A stretch of DNA of 64,000 nucleotides from Sorghum bicolor (GCF_000003195.3 NC_012873.2:19391161-19455160); one strand, 5' to 3'; shown: positions 32,106 through 43,713, numbered from the stretch's first letter. Notes: a model not told the origin generated them from the letters alone. Numbers and translations are program-made.

Positions 32106-34158
32106 AGATCTTTAATGCATGCACTACGGTGCCTAATTGAAGATCATGGGTCGGGTAATTCTCTTCATGTGGTTTAAGCTGTCTGGAAGCATATGCAATT
32201 ACTCGACCCTCCTGCATTAGCACACAGCCTATCCCTATCCCTGATGCGTCACAATACACATCAAAGGGTTTTTCAATATCTGGCTGGGGTAAGACAGGTG
32301 CAGTTGTCAATAACCTTTTCAGAGTCTGGAAGGCTTGCTCACATTCAGATGACCAAACAAATTTTGTTTGATTCTTGAGCAAGGTCGTGATTGGTTTAGC
32401 GACTCTTGAAAAGTCCGGGATAAAGCGACGGTAATATCCCGCCATACCTAGAAAACTACGGACCTCATGTACCGTAGTCGGGGGCTTCCAATTCAACACG
32501 TCTTCTACTTTACCTGGGTCTACAGCGACTCCCTCCGCTGATAATACATGACCTAGGAAATGGACTTTGTCTAGCCAGAACTCACATTTGCTGAACTTGG
32601 CATATAGTTGATGCTCCCTGAGACGGGTCAGCACAATTCTCAAATGTTCAGCATGTTCTTTCTTAGTCTTGGAGTAGATCAAAATGTCATCAATGAAGAC
32701 AACCATGAATTTGTCCAGCTTTGGCATGAAGACAGAGTTCATCAAGTACATGAAATGGGCCGGTGCATTGGTCAACCCAAAAGACATTACCAAGTATTCG
32801 TACAGCCCATAACGGGTTGTAAAAGCTGTCTTGGGTACATCTTCCGGCCTAATTTTAATTTGGTGGTACCCTGATCTCAAATCAATTTTTGAGAATACTT
32901 TGGCCCCGGCTAACTGGTCAAATAGTAAGACAATACGGGGCAAGGGGTACTTGTTTTTAATCGTCACCTCATTCAGGGGACGATAATCGACACACAACCT
33001 TAATGTTTGATCTTTCTTTTTCACAAATAAGGCTGGGCAACCCCATGGAGAGGAACTGGGCTGAATAAAACCTTTCTGCAACAACTCTTGTAGTTGGGTT
33101 TTCAATTCGGCCAGTTCTTTCGGTGCCATTCGGTAGGCCCTTCGAGATATTGGGGTTGTCCCTAGTTTCAATTCTATGCTGAACTGGACAACCCGGTCCG
33201 GTGGCAGACCTGGTAGGTCTTCAGGAAATACATCCAGAAAATCCCAAACTACCGGGATATTTTTGACTGCAGACACATTAGTGGCATGAACTTGCCCAAT
33301 TGCCCATTTGGGAGTAACTAATTGGATTAGAAGGTAAGAATTCTCATTGGGCAATGGTAATTTAATGGTTCGATGCAAAGTGTCTAGCACAACCCCTCGT
33401 TGTGCCATCCAGTTCATGCCTAGTATGACATCAATCTCCTGGTCCTTAAGAACAATCATGCTAGTAGGAAAACTATGCCCACCAAATTCGATGGGTATCT
33501 GGTGAACCATTTCTTTAGAACTCAGTCGTCCTCCTGGCGACTGTATATAAAAATGATCTTGTGTTTCCCCAATGGGTATGCCATGCTTCATCACAAAGGT
33601 GCGGTTGATGAATGTATGAGATGCACCTGAATCGAAAAGCATTAAAGCAGGATGTTTCGCAACAGGAAACGTACCCATCATTACTAGTTCTCCCTTCAGT
33701 ATCGTCTCCACCTCTGTATGGAAGACTTGTCCCACTTTCTTTGCTGGTTTACCCCTTTGCACATTTTGTCCTTTATCAGCCCCAATTTTGAATTGGCTCG
33801 GGGAAAGCGGGGTTAGTTTGGCGAGGGTAGGGGCATTCTTTAGAAAAATGCCCAGGCTTACCACAATTGAAACAAGGATAATTGTGGTTGGGCAGAGCAG
33901 TGGGACGAACACCTGGGGCGTTCGGCTGGCGTGGTGCAGTGGCGATGGCAGTAGGTCGAGGATATACCTGCTGCCCTGGTCTATATTGTGGAGGAGAAAA
34001 GGGACCACGAGAAGGTGACGACGCTGGAAAGCGTCTGTGGCCGTGTGGATGACAAATGATCCTCTGGCGCTTTTGACCACGACCAGAGAAGGAGGAAGAA
34101 GCGGCCTTCTTCTTGGCTTCTTTGTGTTTTCTATTCTTTTCTTTCGAGGCGATGGCAA
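32106..34158 (-). pseudogene. Element B protease, reverse transcriptase and first part of RNase H
   Basis: One long frame read right to left. Protease: [13 protein letters not shown] near 33630 and VILGMNWM near 33425. Reverse transcriptase: [49 protein letters not shown] and the catalytic [10 protein letters not shown] near 32690. RNase H begins with [14 protein letters not shown] near 32240 and is broken by element C at 32105; the rest is at 22852-23520. All reverse transcriptase catalytic aspartates are present. The Gag frame ends inside this segment in another phase, either a one-base frameshift mutation or programmed frameshifting; decay is simpler. Confidence 0.9.
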
Positions 34159-34858
34159 TATTTACCACCTCGTAGAAAGTAGCATTTTGACATGTGGTCA
34201 TCATGGTTTGAAGTTTGGTATTGAGACCACGCATGAAACATGCCTTCTTCTTTTTATCCGTGTTCACATGGTCCGTGGCATACTGAGACAGATGATTAAA
34301 TTTTGCCACGTACTCCATCACACTCTTATCGCCTTGCTGCAAGGCGAGAAATTCTTCGGCCTTCATGGCCATAAGCCCTTCTGGAATATAATGGGCGCGG
34401 AACGCGTCCTTAAATTCTGCCTAGGTGACCTGGTGTCCTGGACCTTGGATAGCTAGGAAGTTCTCCCACCAGGCCCCTGCAGCTCCCCGAACCTGCTGGG
34501 CTGCGAACAAGGGCTTTTGAGTTTCCGAACATCGGATTAGACTGAACTTGTGCTCCATTGTCCGGAGCCAGTCGTCAGCTTCTAAAGGCTCACCAGCCTT
34601 GGTGAATACTGGGGGTCTTGTCTCGGTAAAGTCCACGTACCGAGTTTCTCCCTCCCCATTGTGCTGTGCTCTGAAGTTTGGGGCGGGGTATGGTTGGCGT
34701 TGTGCTAACTCGCGCAACAAGCGAGCATTGTCGGTAGTGGCACTCAAAAGAATAGCAATGGCATCTGCCAGGGAAGGTGGAGCAGGTGGAGGGTTGGGGA
34801 TATCATCCCCTCCCGGAGAAGACCCGGCTCCATCGGATCCACGAGTGCGCATCGGCAT
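33776..34858 (-). pseudogene. Element B Gag
   Basis: Starts at the ATG at 34858 with a Pro/Ala-rich N-terminus, then retrotransposon-gag motifs (ADDWLRTMEHKFSLIRC, GAAGAWWENFLA). A TAG at 34421-34423 interrupts it and the frame resumes (FLALQQGDKSVMEYVAKFNHLSQYA). A basic Arg/Pro-rich region leads to a CCHC knuckle [14 protein letters not shown] near 33860. It forms the particle and binds genomic RNA. One stop and the end phase shift make it defective. Confidence 0.88.
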
Positions 34859-35071
34859 CTGCTACAAGAGTCATATGTACTTGTTACCACATGGAATCCA
34901 TAACTTAAAACATATCTTACATATTTCCATTTATTTATTAAACATCAGTTCAACACACTGGAAACAAACGAGTACAACTTCTTAAACTGAAAGAAAACAC
35001 TATACTACAGACCCGGCCCCACTACGGTAGACTAGGAATCCTACAACGACGTTGCCCCCAACCTCACTGAA
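34859..35071 (-). other. Element B spacer between extra frame and Gag
   Basis: About 210 bp without coding sequence. Confidence 0.6.
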
Positions 35072-35776
35072 CTAGTCGGTGTGGTCAGAGCCGTAGCCCG
35101 GGTCGTCATTGTCATCGTCATGGTTACCCCCCGGGTTATCATCGCCGGAGTCGGAGTCCTCCTCGTCACTGAGGTCTTGGTCAGGCTCCCCATCATCCGC
35201 CAACTCTCCATCAGTGTCCATCTCCCCTTCACCTAGAGGTCGATGGAGCTGATGGTATAAGTCGAATGCAATATCATGGTACTGTATTGCCAAGTCGTTG
35301 ACAGTGTCTAGATGATGTGCCAGCTCGAGCTTCTCCAGCTGTAGCTGGTCCTCATGCTACCACGCGACATCCCTCTGCGCGGTGACAGTGGCCGCCATCT
35401 TCACGTACAGATCTTTAAGGTACTTGGTTTTGTCCAGCTTAGCCTTCATTCTGGTCAGCTCGTGCATATGTGCACTCCTGGCCTCCTCTTCTCGGGCAAC
35501 AGCGGCATTTCTTTCTTCCACCGTGCGGGATAGCATTGCCTCGCAATTCTCGGTGGCTTGCTTTTGTTTTGTTAGTTGAGCTTTAACTTCACCGATCTCC
35601 ATGACATTGTACATCCTTTCTCTTGTCACTTGGGTCAGCTCGGCGGACATCCTTTCCATCTCCTGCTAAGATGGGGAATGGCTACTACTTGCTTGATCGC
35701 TCCGCGGGGCCAACTGGTGTCTAGGCACCCCTTTAGGACTAGTCCTCTTGCGCGGAGTCTGCTTCCAACGACCCAT
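35072..35776 (-). pseudogene. Element B extra open reading frame upstream of Gag
   Basis: A sense-strand frame of 235 codons between primer site and Gag, from the ATG at 35776 to a stop at 35072-35074, broken by two in-frame TAG codons (35666-35668 and 35357-35359). The first ~35 residues are strongly basic (MGRWKQTPRKRTSPKG). Residues about 40-160 are a heptad-like Glu/Lys/Ala-rich coiled coil. The last ~50 residues are very acidic (runs of Asp/Glu, DDNDDPGYG). I know no matching family. Canonical chromoviruses have no gene here. The frame consistency on both sides of each stop argues for a once-real protein. Confidence 0.6.
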
Positions 35777-36134
35777 CCTGTAGAGGGTAAGTTTGGATTA
35801 GTAAGGGAGGCCTTAAAGGTTAGCAAGAATGGGATTGATTCTATACAACCAACCCAAATAAACAGGAAGGAATTTAACCAAGTGATATATCATGATGCAT
35901 GCACATACTCACGATTCCTACTAGCAATTCATAACGATATTACTAAAAACTTTACAACATAGGGCAATACTTTATGTTGCTCCTCCACATGACCTCGAAA
36001 ATTCTAGCCAAGCCTACAGACAAGGGTAAGGTAGGACTAAAGCATTTGGACTCAAAATAGGCAAGTTTATAGTATTGGATCCAAATGGGTTTTGAAGTTT
36101 TTCAAAGGATACAACAGTCATCTTAGCAACGAAT
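35777..36134 (-). other. Element B 5' leader
   Basis: Untranslated leader; nothing else recognised. Confidence 0.55.
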
Positions 36135-36146
36135 GCTCCGATACCA
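36135..36146 (-). promoter_or_regulatory. Primer-binding site of element B (tRNA-iMet type)
   Basis: Minus-strand TGGTATCGGAGC differs by one base from the canonical TGGTATCAGAGC and lies two bases from the LTR. Confidence 0.88.
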
Positions 36147-36148
36147 GC

Positions 36149-39100
36149 TGTGGCAGAACCTCCTAAGTGTTTGGGTCCACCGACACCTGTCATTGTCCTA
36201 AGGACCTCTGACGGTGATGCCGGCGATCCTCCCACTCTAGAAGTCCGATGAGCATCGCTGGACGCTCATTCCACCGCTACCTGTGGCGTATCAAGCAAGC
36301 TCGTCCTGACCACTAGTGATGGTCAATTAACGAGAACTTCTTCTTCTCGCCCTTACAGGATAGCAAGTGGCCACCTTAACACCAGGATCACTCGTTGCGA
36401 AGACATTGCAGTATCACAGACGACATAAGATCAAAATAATATTTCAGAGTAAAGCAGCGGAAGTATTACATAACTTAATTTACAAAAGTAGTTCTTCCCA
36501 ATAGTAGAGTGTTATTACAAGCCAGGTCCAACGGAGCAACTTAAACTTTAGTACACAGATTACAAATTTACAAACCCTGCCTATGGGTTACGCTCACTCT
36601 TCCTCGTCGTCAACCTCGACGACAGTCACACAACAGGGTCCGAAACATGTCGGCTCCTGAGCTTCACCTGCAACAGGGGTTATAAAACCCTGAGTACGGG
36701 AGTACTCAACAAGACTTACCCGGCGGAAAAAGAGGAGAAATTAGGGATGCAGGCTTGGGGTAGACAAGGAGTGGCTGAGCAAGGAGCCAAATTGTTTTGC
36801 CAAAAATCTTACTAATAGTGCATCCTTACTTTCAAGTTTTACCTGCGAATTCCTCTCCTTAAGAGGTCGAGGAGTTCGAGGACAGTCTATCTAGTTGCTT
36901 CTCACAGACAAGTCTGTGAGTTCCTAGTTCTTAATTTAAGTATTACCTATCCAACGGCCATAGCTTCATGTCACTTTGAGTCCGGCAATTGGGATCCGGA
37001 CCTCATGAGACATTTCCCCCTTTCTCATTTTATCACTTAGTTGCATATTTATCTACGATGAGGGTCAGTGGATTGAGTCTCCCAATCGGGGAGCAACGAC
37101 GATTCGAACCGCTTAGCAATCCAGCTGGAGTTCCTAACCACCCGACATATGTAGAACCAAATCTTGCATATGTCAACCCAAATCAAGCTCTCCCCAAATT
37201 TGACTAGGTTTGCGGCACCCGAGAGCACAGTACTCCACCATCCTACAGCCGATCTAGATGTTTCCCGGTCATCTCAGATCCGTAAGGTGGGTACACGCTA
37301 CTCTCGCCATCGCTCCACGCCCAGTGCGCGAGTAGCTGTTCGCATCGAGGGATCACAAGACCGGGCTTACCGAGGGCAAGCGGCTAGTACTATAAATTCT
37401 CAACCCAGCGGGCCATCAACAGACCGGTCCTTAACCGACACAGTTGGAGACACTACTTTAAGACTCCATTCTTAAAGCAAGTCCACCGACCGGTCTCAAG
37501 TTGAAACATCATTGACCATAAGTGTATTCCACAACAACCCTTCAAACTTTCTTGTTTGAAAACCTATCTAGTAGCAGGGCTAAGCATCACTACGCAGTTT
37601 CAAAACAAAACAGGTGCCAAGGACAAGATAACAGATATCAAGGTAGTAAATGCAGCAAGTAGGTTAACCCAATTCTCAACTACCTAATGCAGCATTTTCA
37701 ATCCATAAGTGATAAAAGATATAAAACATTCAAGGAGGGGTTAATGCATCCGGGGCTTGCCTTGGTTGCAGAGCTGAGAGGGACCCTCGGAGACTTCCCA
37801 AGTCTCGGATCCTACTTCCTCGAACGGAGCACCGACCTCGGGGTTCGGTTCAACGGTCGCTCCTTCGGTCACGGGCACTATAAGCAAAATGATGGATGCT
37901 CATGATATGCGTATGACAAACATTTAAGAAGGACCGAGTTAAGTATAACTGGCCTTCTCGGTGCAACACAGACTAAATAATAATTAAAGTTGTTTACCAT
38001 TTTAATGTTTTTACCCAAGAGGTTGCATCAGTAAATTAAGATTTCTCTTAATTCATAATTATCCTTAGTTAACTAATTATTAATTCTTTTTATCTTAATT
38101 AATTCTTAATTAAGTATTAATGACAGTAATTAAACATTAATGCTAAACAATAATTAAATGCCAAAGGTCATTAAGGTTAATGACCTTAGGTCATCACACA
38201 ATCCTAAAATCACTCAAACCCTAATTTCGAGAATTTAAACTAATTACAATCTAATTATTCTAGAATGATTATTTAATTATTAATTAAGGGTATAATAATA
38301 TTTTATTCAAACATTATCCGAATGCCACCAAATTTTGTGTGAAGCCAGGGAATAATATTAAGAGGCTTCTCACAATTTTTGGTGATTTTTGGATATACCC
38401 ATAAATTATGAAAATTCATGGAAGTTTTATTTGCTAATTAAAAGAGGCAATTTTTATATACATGCAAACTACAAGAAAATAGAATCCAAATTTTTTCCTG
38501 TGTTCTACTTATTTCATAGAACCTGCACAAAAATTCTCATGATTTTTGGATCAGTTTACAATTTGCTACATAAAATCAAACATAACACAAATTTTGCACA
38601 AAAGGAAAAAGGGAAAAGCACTATGCTGCGAGCGGCCCAGGAACTCGGCCTGCAGGCCGGCCCGTTCGCGCTCGGCCCACGCGCGCGCTGCGCGCGCCTT
38701 CTCCTACACACGGCGTCGCTGACAGCGGGCCCCCGCTGTCAGCTTCGTCTTCAAGCTCCGGCTGGCCGGATCAACGGCGCGACCGGGCCAACGGCGTTTC
38801 TTCCAACCCTCGCGACTTGTTGGTCGCGTTCTCCGTTCGACGGCGCACCCCCGGACCCTCTTAGCACTCGCTCTCTCCTAGCCTAGCCCCCACGGCCACG
38901 GGCACGGCGGACGGCCACCTCGGCCGTACCAGCGCCGGCCACTACGAGCGAGTAGAGCACGAACCGAATAGCGTATAGGCATCAGTGGCTCACCGTGACT
39001 TCAACGAAGCAGAGAGCGACAGTTGAGGAGCTCGGAGAGGGGCTGGCCGCGGTGAGGTGTCCACGGCGGCGTTTCGGCCGGGATTGGAGAAGAATGGCCC

Positions 39101-40194
39101 AGGTTGGAGCTACGACAGGGTAGAGCTTGCGCTCGGGGGCGCAAACGGCGAAGCTGTTGGTGTGCTCGGGTGGTTTGGAAGGGAAGCAGGCGAGGTGAAT
39201 TTGGGGAGCGGAGTAAGTTCGTCGGCGTCGGGGTTCCGAGAAGAAGAAGTGTTTCCACGGCGGCTCGGGGTTTTATCCCCGCAACGCAGCGCTTGCTGCG
39301 GATGAGGACGCCAGGGCGACGCCCAGCAGGCAAGCAGCTGCGTGGCTAGGCGCGTGGCGGCGCTGGACGCAGCAGCTCTGCCCCGGCGGCAGAGCATCCC
39401 CCCTGCTCGAGCACTGTAGCGAGCCCTATCCAACCATTTGGTTGTTTTGCAAAATTCGCCCAAACTTTGAACTAAAGTCCAAAATCTGTTAAAATGAAAG
39501 TTGTTCAGAATTTCACAAGCTACAAAACATGTTTTGGTGACCATAGCTAATTCTGAGTGGAAAAGGGTGAATTTGACAAAACAGTTTGAAATTCAAATCT
39601 CAATTTAGGGAAATTCAAAATTTTGAATTGGGGCAGATCAGAATTTCCAAAATTACTTTCGATTTTTCAACACAACTTGAAAAATTCCCAACATGAAAGT
39701 TGTTCAACTTTTTAAGCTCTACAACTTTCATGTTGGTCACTTTTCAAAATTCCACATAGATTTTGAATTGGAGATTCAAATTGGAAAAGGGGACACTTTC
39801 TGGAAATCTGTATTTTCAAAATTACTTAGAATTTTGTATTGAAACTTCAAAAACTCAAAACACTAAAGTTGTACATCTTGACAAGATCTACAACTTTGCT
39901 TTTGAACTCAACCTCAAATTTTGCTTAGTTTCTAAATTACACAAAAGGGGGCAATTCTAGGGTTCTAAAATCAGGGTTTCCCCCCTTATTCTCTCGGAAA
40001 CCTTCCACCCTAGGAATTATACAACCAACACAAGCATCACTTCACAACATAAGCACACTTTAATTCCCTAAGCACATTCAACCAAATTAAACTTATTTTA
40101 AGTTAATGCATCAGGATGTGCTTACCAAATATGCTATGCAATGCTTATGATGACATGATCCAGTTTTAATAACCGTAACATCGGGGATGTTACA
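36149..40194 (-). repeat. 5' LTR of element B
   Basis: 4046 bp, equal in length to the 3' LTR, with only scattered single-base differences visible and two compensating one-base indels (near 37751 and 39401). Contains the same palindromes as the other LTR. Confidence 0.95.
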
Positions 40195-40199
40195 CAAAC
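40195..40199. repeat. Target-site duplication of element B (right)
   Basis: CAAAC, partner of 17520-17524. Confidence 0.95.
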
Positions 40200-40694
40200 A
40201 TAAAGGCATTGAGTGTGTCTGACCAAAAATACGATGCGGCTATCAACAGTGACTCATTCCTATGCATATCGGCAATGGATAGCCTGATGCATGGGTCCAG
40301 TTTTCTCTCACCCCATTGGACTTCATTTGAATGGCTAACTCTCAAGAACCAGTCCTTCCATCCCACGGTAGGACTAGGCCACGAACGGAAGGTGTCCATC
40401 CACAGATCCAAAGAAAAATTCTCGACTCTAAAAGGGATCCTATTGGTTTCTGCGTTAATAAGATCGGTGGGATCTGGATTCCCTAACGGACCAAGACATT
40501 GGAGATGTGGCTGATCGGTAGGGATGACGATGTTATTGGACAGATCCTAATGGTTTTGAAGGTAAAAGAAGAACAAAGAAAGGAAGAGAAAAAAAGGTGT
40601 TCAGTAAAATAAATTGCGGATGAACAGGGATGCGGGAAAAGCACGAAAGGTGGAATGAAGAACTGATCTCAGGGACGGTGAAGTTGATGGCCAT
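40195..40694 (-). pseudogene. Antisense PMD gene of Retand: 5' exons
   Basis: The likely start ATG is at 40694 (minus strand), opening MAINFTVPE. An intron probably ends at an acceptor near 40546 (ACCATTAG). The following exon runs to 40195 and carries the front of the plant mobile domain (DLWMDTFRSWPSPTVGWKDW, AASYFWSDTLNAF). Element B cuts this exon, and the same frame resumes at 17519 on the other side. The donor of the first intron is weak, so that boundary is uncertain. Confidence 0.7.
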
Positions 40695-40852
40695 CTCTTC
40701 ACGAAGAAGATGATCGAGAGCTTCGGAGTTGGTGGAGAAGGGGCTTCGTTGGAGATCTCGGAGCTCTCAAACAGCGCCGCCGCCGGGAAAGTGGAGTTGG
40801 AGCTGTGGAATGATGTGATGGGAAAGGAGTACCCGAGAAGGAACTATTTATA
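40695..40852 (-). promoter_or_regulatory. TATA box and 5' UTR of the antisense PMD gene
   Basis: TATAAATA on the minus strand at 40845-40852, about 150 bp upstream of the ATG at 40694, in a region that otherwise lacks coding signals. This suits an independent promoter between the antisense gene and the 3' LTR. Confidence 0.6.
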
Positions 40853-40984
40853 GGACAAAACGGGCAAGGGCAGATCTGACTTATCTCTTCGCCGTATCCG
40901 TGAAATCCGAGGGTACTCAGGTAGATATGGTAACTGTTCGCACGGTAATTAAGAGATTGTACAAGTGATTTGACAGGAAGCGGT

Positions 40985-41220
40985 CATTATCCAGAGATAT
41001 TTTACTGTGCGGGATCTCCTGGTCGGTCCATCGGCAGCGCCTTGTAACGGTAATATTGCCGATGGGCGAATAAAGTGGAGATAGCCGTTTGGGAGGATAA
41101 GATACGTTACTGAAGTGGACGTCTTGGTCAGTCCATCGGTAAGTCTCTGTAACGGTAATACTGCCGATGGGCGATTAAAGTGGAGGTGCCCGTTTGGGAG
41201 GTTGAGGATTTCGTGGATTC
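40985..41220. repeat. Two ~105-bp direct repeats upstream of the antisense gene
   Basis: GGTCGGTCCATCGG...GCCGATGGGCGAATAAAGTGGAG (from 41021) recurs as GGTCAGTCCATCGG...GCCGATGGGCGATTAAAGTGGAG (from 41126), each followed by GCCCGTTTGGGAGG or a close variant. They flank the promoter side of the antisense gene. Confidence 0.75.
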
Positions 41221-41311
41221 TACGGAGGAATCAAACCGAGATTGTTCAGGTTAAGGTTGTCGGTTACCAAATTGGGAGAATTAATTGCGGAAAGGCATCA
41301 TTACTGCAGAG

Positions 41312-41356
41312 AATTTCGGAGCATTAATGATTTCATACTCCGAAATTGGGGGCATG
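41312..41356 (+). promoter_or_regulatory. Polypurine tract and stem-loop of Retand
   Basis: A perfect 10-bp stem, AATTTCGGAG (41312-41321) and CTCCGAAATT (41338-41347), is followed at once by GGGGGCATG and the LTR. Confidence 0.82.
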
Positions 41357-42050
41357 TGTTGACACCGTTTTTGGGCACGTGTCCATAATCGGTAGAATGC
41401 AGGTCGGCAAGGCAAGACGGCAGTGCTTGGTCTACAGTATGAGTTGTCGATGAGGATAGTTGCCGATGGAGGGATGGCTGAACGTGGCCAAGTCCATAGG
41501 AGATGATGTGTTTATGCCGATGGCTACAACAGGGGAGTCTGCCGATGATGAGGAGGAAGAACCTAAAGGTTGCCGATCGGCTTGTGGAGGTGTTCCAGTT
41601 TGTCATGGAAGGATAGTTTTATGTTTTCCTTAGTTATTTAGATCGTTTTGTATACGGATTCTGTTTAATTTGGAATTCGAATTCTAGTCGTGTCTGGTTG
41701 TAGCTCTGCGAGCAGGGTATAAATGTATACCCCGAGGCTTTGTAAAGGGACATCTATCAATCAATCAAACCCACATTTTTACTCATATTCCAAGCATCTA
41801 CTTTTTCGACAACTTCGTCATATTTTTCCTTTTTTACGAGTTCTTAGGAATTCGTCGACTTAAGCTCGGCGTGTTCTCAAGTTCCGCGTGAATACCTCTT
41901 GGCCGTGGCATCCGGGCGCATCGCTGTTGTCGGGACCAAAGTATTCGAGTTATCACCTTTGACGATAGTAAGGTCAAATCGGCTGGCACGCCTTAACGTT
42001 TAAATCGGGTATTAGCCCTTTGTGTTTGCAGATCAGCTTTTGCATCAACA
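41357..42050 (+). repeat. 3' LTR of the Retand element
   Basis: 694 bp, begins TGTTGACACCG and ends GCATCAACA. A TATA-like GGGTATAAATG lies near 41715-41725. It holds several GCCGAT/ATCGGC motifs. The other LTR is off the window. Confidence 0.88.
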
Positions 42051-43713
42051 CATGATAGAAATGATGAATAGTTACTCTGTCATAATTCTTTTCAAGTACC
42101 TAGCTTTAAACTTGAGTTTTCCCAAGGATTCGATACACTGTTCGACAACTGAATTTACTGTACTCTTTAAACCTATGAGAGCATATGCTTAAACTAAGTC
42201 TAGGTAGTTGATGGACACAATATGATATAGTCTGAGCTGCTATTTATTATGTTCCTAGTGCCACTAAATTCTAGTGATTTGTTTGTAAAAATTTAAAATG
42301 TTTCATGATGAGTTTCTTGTATGATAGAGAGTATAAATTTTTTACCACAACCATACTTATTTAGAATAGGAAGCCTCCACATATTTGTAGGGCTTGTGTT
42401 TGCTCGAGCTGTGTTGACCCTTAGGAACTCATCATATGGCTAAATTCTGGTATCACATACACTCATGTTCACCTTTTGCTACTTCTACTCTAGAAGTATG
42501 CACCACATATATATTTCCATATTCACCTATCCAAAAATGTTCCACTCTTACACTGAGAGTGAACACCAAAAATATTTCCCTTGTTCATTTGCTAGCCATT
42601 TACCTCAAGTTCAATGCTCCAAGTTTCATTTTTTATTCCTCTACAAATTTTCAAAAAAGAGTTATTGGGCTGCAAGAAAAATATTGGACAAAAGTCCCAT
42701 GTAAAAAAAAGAAAGAGAGAATAAAAAGAAAGATTTATGAGCCCAAGTATATCATCAAGTTTTCAAAGTTCAAAGTTAAGAGGAAACATTTTCCAAATAA
42801 AGGAGCATTAGAATTATTTTGCACCCCTTCTCCTTCCACAAATATTCTCTATTCTATCATCCACATATAAATCCACACATGCACAACCGATTGGTTATAA
42901 GATGAGTTCATCCGGATCCATGGTTCGATTAGGCCCAATGCATTAGTTACCTCCACACCTATAAGCTCCACATAAGCTTTACTAGATATAGGGTGAGAGA
43001 GAGTAAAGGCTGTATAGAATGCCTTGTGCCACAAATACTACATATTCTGAGAGCATGAATGATAGAAGGCTTCACTCCCTTCAATTCCTTAGAGATGAAC
43101 AAAAAATACCACATATTGAGAGACTTAAGAGGGTCATACTAAAGAACTCTGAGTTTTATTTTGAAAATTTTATAAAAACTCTAGAATAAAGGTGGAATAA
43201 CACAGCATGAGACAACAGTGCTTGACATAATTGTTCTGTCTTTCAATTGCTCAAGACCCAAGTACACATAAAAGCCCCATGGTTGGAAGAAATATAAGTT
43301 GTAAGTTATGAAAGTCCACTCTAGTGTGGGGATGAACTTTTATTTAAAGCATGTGTACCTGTAAAGCGTGAAAGCATTGTAGCAACTCCTGATCCATCTC
43401 TTGTAGCTATTTGCTCAGGGAAAAGCAAAAGTTAAGTTTGGGGGAGTTTGTTGACTGTTGTTAACTATCAATTTTATATGTCTACCAAGGAGAGAAAAAG
43501 GGATAAAAACTAAACATCACCATAGACTTAGGGTTTTCACTGAGAATTTCCATGAGTTTTGGTGAATGTCTATTTCTACACGGGGAATATCGGAAATTAA
43601 CCAAAAGAGGCCCACATGTCAGATTTACGTGGAGAGAAGACCACATTGGTAACTCAAGAACAATCTAGAAGACTCAAGAAGGCAACCCTACAAAGTGGGG
43701 CCCACCTGGTAAC
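42051..43713 (+). mobile_element. Relic D: 3' end of an Athila-like element related to A and C
   Basis: 42051-43448 aligns along its length with the 3' noncoding region of element C (from about 29304). A decayed stem-loop (TTTGCT 43410-43415, AGCAAA 43424-43429) and GTTTGGGGGAGTT precede an LTR start TGTTGACTG at 43449. Only 265 bp of LTR remain before element E begins at 43714. The 5' part should lie left of the window beyond the Retand 5' LTR. Confidence 0.8.

Larger units (their letters stand above)
17525..40194 (-). mobile_element. Element B: chromovirus (Tekay-like) Ty3/gypsy retrotransposon
   Basis: A complete minus-strand insertion of 22.7 kb, of which about 8.6 kb is the nested element C. 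Both LTRs are 4046 bp, bounded by TG/CA with CAAAC duplications. It has an iMet-type primer site, an extra reading frame upstream of gag, Gag with a zinc knuckle, protease, reverse transcriptase, RNase H, integrase and a C-terminal chromodomain. The chromodomain makes it a chromovirus; long LTRs suggest the Tekay/Del clade (inference). A few stops and one frame change make this copy defective. It split an exon of the Retand antisense gene. Confidence 0.93.
1..42050 (+). mobile_element. Tat/Retand-type Ty3/gypsy LTR retrotransposon, 5' end off window, twice interrupted
   Basis: The order of parts is Gag, protease, reverse transcriptase, RNase H, a second RNase H, integrase, an antisense plant-mobile-domain gene, polypurine tract and 3' LTR. 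A second RNase H between RNase H and integrase is a hallmark of the Tat lineage. The 5' LTR and primer site lie left of base 1, so the target duplication cannot be tested. Two complete elements (7599-15751 and 17525-40194) sit inside its antisense gene; their 5-bp duplications prove they are later insertions. The coding part has many in-frame stops, so it is a dead copy. The right flank (42051 onward) is a relic of another retrotransposon, so this element is itself nested. Confidence 0.92.

Noticed and set aside
33776..34158. Programmed frameshift between Gag and Pol in element B
   Set aside because: No convincing slippery site was visible and the copy already has stops; a single-base indel is simpler, though not excluded.
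42436..42870. 144-codon open frame
   Set aside because: It lies in sequence homologous to the noncoding 3' region of element C, which has no corresponding frame.
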